Shown here piece after piece: positions 41,438 through 42,408 of a stretch of 42,408 bases of DNA. Where the stretch lies: NCBI GenBank assembly GCA_029775875.1, contig JARVKD010000007.1:1-42408 (forward strand). The letters are read 5' to 3'. A program made the position numbers and the translations under genes. The notes below the pieces were generated by a model that saw nothing but the letters and a program-made list of their open reading frames with translations, searched no databases and was not told where the DNA came from. Each line of letters begins with the position of its first letter. Position 1 is the stretch's first letter. Origin of the DNA: Nitrososphaeria archaeon. GTDB taxonomy: Archaea > Thermoproteota > Nitrososphaeria > Nitrososphaerales > JACAEJ01.

Positions 41438-41529
41438 CGGAAGCTCTACCAGGCTGAGCTACCGCGGGGCATTAAAAACTAACTTTTTAGGCAAATAAAT
41501 AATTATCGCAAAAGCTTAGGATAGATTGT

Positions 41530-42408
41530 TTACTCTTGCTGTCTTGGTTCTATCTTTAACTTCTCATCTTCAGATACTAATGATTCGAGTATATCCATGG
41601 CTCTATGAATCTGCATTTCACTTATCACCAAAGGTGGTAAGAAGCGAAGAATGTTCTTGCCTGAATAGAGCATTATCAAACCCTTCTCAATACCATTCAT
41701 CAATATGTTTTTAATATCGAACCTTAGCTCCATTCCTAGCATTAAACCTAAACCTCTAACATCTCTAACTATTCTATGATTTGCTTTTATATTCTCTAAT
41801 CTTTCTTTGAAAATTGAACCAAGATTGGCTGCTCTCTCAACAAGGTTCTCCTCAATTATGTAGTCTATAGTTGCACATGCGGCAGCGCAAGATAAAGGAT
41901 TTCCACCAAAAGTGCTTGTATGGTCTCCTGTCTTAAAGGATGACATGATCTCCTTTTTAGCCAAAGTAGCTCCTAATGGCAAACCTCCTGCTATTCCTTT
42001 AGCTAAGCACATTACATCAGGCATTACATTCCAGTGCTCACATGCCCACATCTTTCCAGTTCTGCCAAACCCTGTCTGAATTTCATCGAAGATCAGAACT
42101 ATATTCTTCTCATCACAGATTTCTCTAATCTCTTCTAAGAAGCCATCTGGAGCAACGTATATCCCGCTCTCACCTTGTATTGGCTCAACTATTATCGCTC
42201 CAGTCTTTTCTGTTACAGCCTCTCTTACTTTTTCTGCATCGCCAAAAGGTGCAAATTTCACATCTGAAAGTAATGGCAAGAAAGGTGAACGGTACTTTTG
42301 GTTCCAAGTTGCTGATAATGCTCCTAAAGTCTTGCCATGATACCCTCTCGTCATAGCTATTACTCCTGGTTTTCCAGAGTATCTTCTAGCAAGCTTTAAT
42401 GCGCATTC
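41530..42408 (-). CDS. lysJ: Acetylornithine / LysW-gamma-L-lysine aminotransferase, partial (runs off right edge)
   Basis: A class III PLP aminotransferase lacking its N-terminus: the frame is open to the last base, continuing ECALKLARRYSGKPGVIA before the first internal Met at 42354, so about 293 residues are visible. Conserved blocks are RGYHGKTLGALSAT, IVEPIQGESGIYV, LIFDEIQTGFGRTGKMWACEH with the PLP-binding Asp, VMCLAKGIAGGLPLGATLA with the Schiff-base Lys, and HTSTFGGNPLSCAAA. These match ArgD/LysJ, which in many archaea serve both arginine and lysine synthesis through LysW-bound intermediates. The neighbouring lys/arg genes would be to the right of the window, so the choice of symbol is inferred. 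Confidence 0.8.
   Translation of the reverse strand, partial: ECALKLARRYSGKPGVIAMTRGYHGKTLGALSATWNQKYRSPFLPLLSDVKFAPFGDAEKVREAVTEKTGAIIVEPIQGESGIYVAPDGFLEEIREICDEKNIVLIFDEIQTGFGRTGKMWACEHWNVMPDVMCLAKGIAGGLPLGATLAKKEIMSSFKTGDHTSTFGGNPLSCAAACATIDYIIEENLVERAANLGSIFKERLENIKANHRIVRDVRGLGLMLGMELRFDIKNILMNGIEKGLIMLYSGKNILRFLPPLVISEMQIHRAMDILESLVSEDEKLKIEPRQQE

Larger units (their letters stand above)
41331..41468 (-). tRNA. tRNA-Tyr (GTA anticodon) with two introns
   Basis: The minus strand gives a full cloverleaf once two introns are removed. Acceptor stem CCCGCGG pairs with CCGCGGG, with discriminator A and no encoded CCA. The D-arm is GCTC/GAGC, and the T-arm is GCAGG-TTCAAAT-CCTGC. The mature anticodon arm is TCCGG-CTGTAGA-CCGGA: a perfect five-pair stem, T33 present, anticodon GTA (Tyr). 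C1-G72 is the archaeal tRNA-Tyr identity pair. Intron 1 falls between positions 30 and 31 and intron 2 between 37 and 38. An alternative CAT (Met) reading breaks the stem. Confidence 0.88.

Noticed and set aside
41331-41468. Reading the tRNA with anticodon CAT (Met) from the CTCATCA segment
   Set aside because: It would shift the anticodon stem and leave it unpaired. CTGTAGA with two introns removed gives a perfect stem, T33 and the C1-G72 pair of archaeal tRNA-Tyr.
1-42408. CRISPR arrays, insertion sequences, integrases, attachment sites or replication origin
   Set aside because: No regularly spaced repeats, transposase or integrase motifs, terminal inverted repeats, or Cdc6/Orc genes were seen.

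Overview
The window is archaeal chromosomal DNA, A+T-rich and densely packed, with most intergenic gaps under 150 bases and none over 300 bases without a gene or tRNA. Archaeal markers are methanofuran, tetrahydromethanopterin (H4MPT) and coenzyme F420 biosynthesis genes, an archaeal-type AspRS, TATA-like promoters with short or absent leaders, many TTG starts, and a tRNA-Tyr with two bulge-helix-bulge introns. No methanogenesis gene (for example mcr) is in the window. Together with a heme o synthase-like gene, a Tat pair and a non-phosphorylating GAPDH, this suggests a TACK/Thermoproteota-type archaeon of the bathyarchaeal/thaumarchaeal sphere. I cannot place it more precisely from sequence alone.

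Layout. 1-1410 (minus): a membrane sensor running off the left edge, translationally coupled to a KaiC/RAD55-like ATPase. 1529-6454 (plus): mfnD, mfnF, a DUF5305 membrane protein of different composition, mfnE, and a divergent CofE-like ligase. 6462-9900 (minus): mptA, mptD, a cation/proton antiporter and mfnB. 10045-16370 (plus): mtd, a dihydropteroate synthase-like gene, DUF447, a GlmU-like nucleotidyltransferase, a metallophosphoesterase and a phosphoglucose/phosphomannose isomerase. 16361-18441 (minus): ctaB, tatA, tatC. 18558-19154 (plus): a GDT1-family transporter. 19165-27561 (minus): a MrfA/Hrq1-like helicase, a glutaminase-less asparagine synthetase-like protein, gatB, gatA, gatC, a degenerate PLD-fold membrane protein, a small membrane protein and a tautomerase. 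27742-28890 (plus): a GT4 glycosyltransferase; 28916-30238 (minus): aspS. 30326-33346: nitroreductase-cofD-cofC facing cofE. 33515 to the end: malate dehydrogenase, glycogen synthase-like GT4 and debranching enzyme, GAPN, an ArsR-like regulator, a nitrilase, tRNA-Tyr and a partial lysJ/argD.

How the genes fit together. Three C1/redox cofactor pathways are concentrated within about 32 kb: methanofuran (mfnB, D, E, F), H4MPT (mptA, mptD, DHPS-like, DUF447) and F420 (cofC, D, E plus a nitroreductase). Mtd is a user of both H4MPT and F420. A second theme is Asn/Gln-tRNA formation: GatCAB with an AspRS whose specificity positions look non-discriminating. A third is sugar and storage-glycan metabolism.

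The leads most worth following are the CofE-like paralogue in the mfn operon as a candidate for an unassigned cofactor glutamylation step, the stand-alone nitroreductase overlapping cofD as the probable dehydro-F420-0 reductase, the DHPS-like/DUF447 pair beside mtd, and the two-intron tRNA-Tyr.
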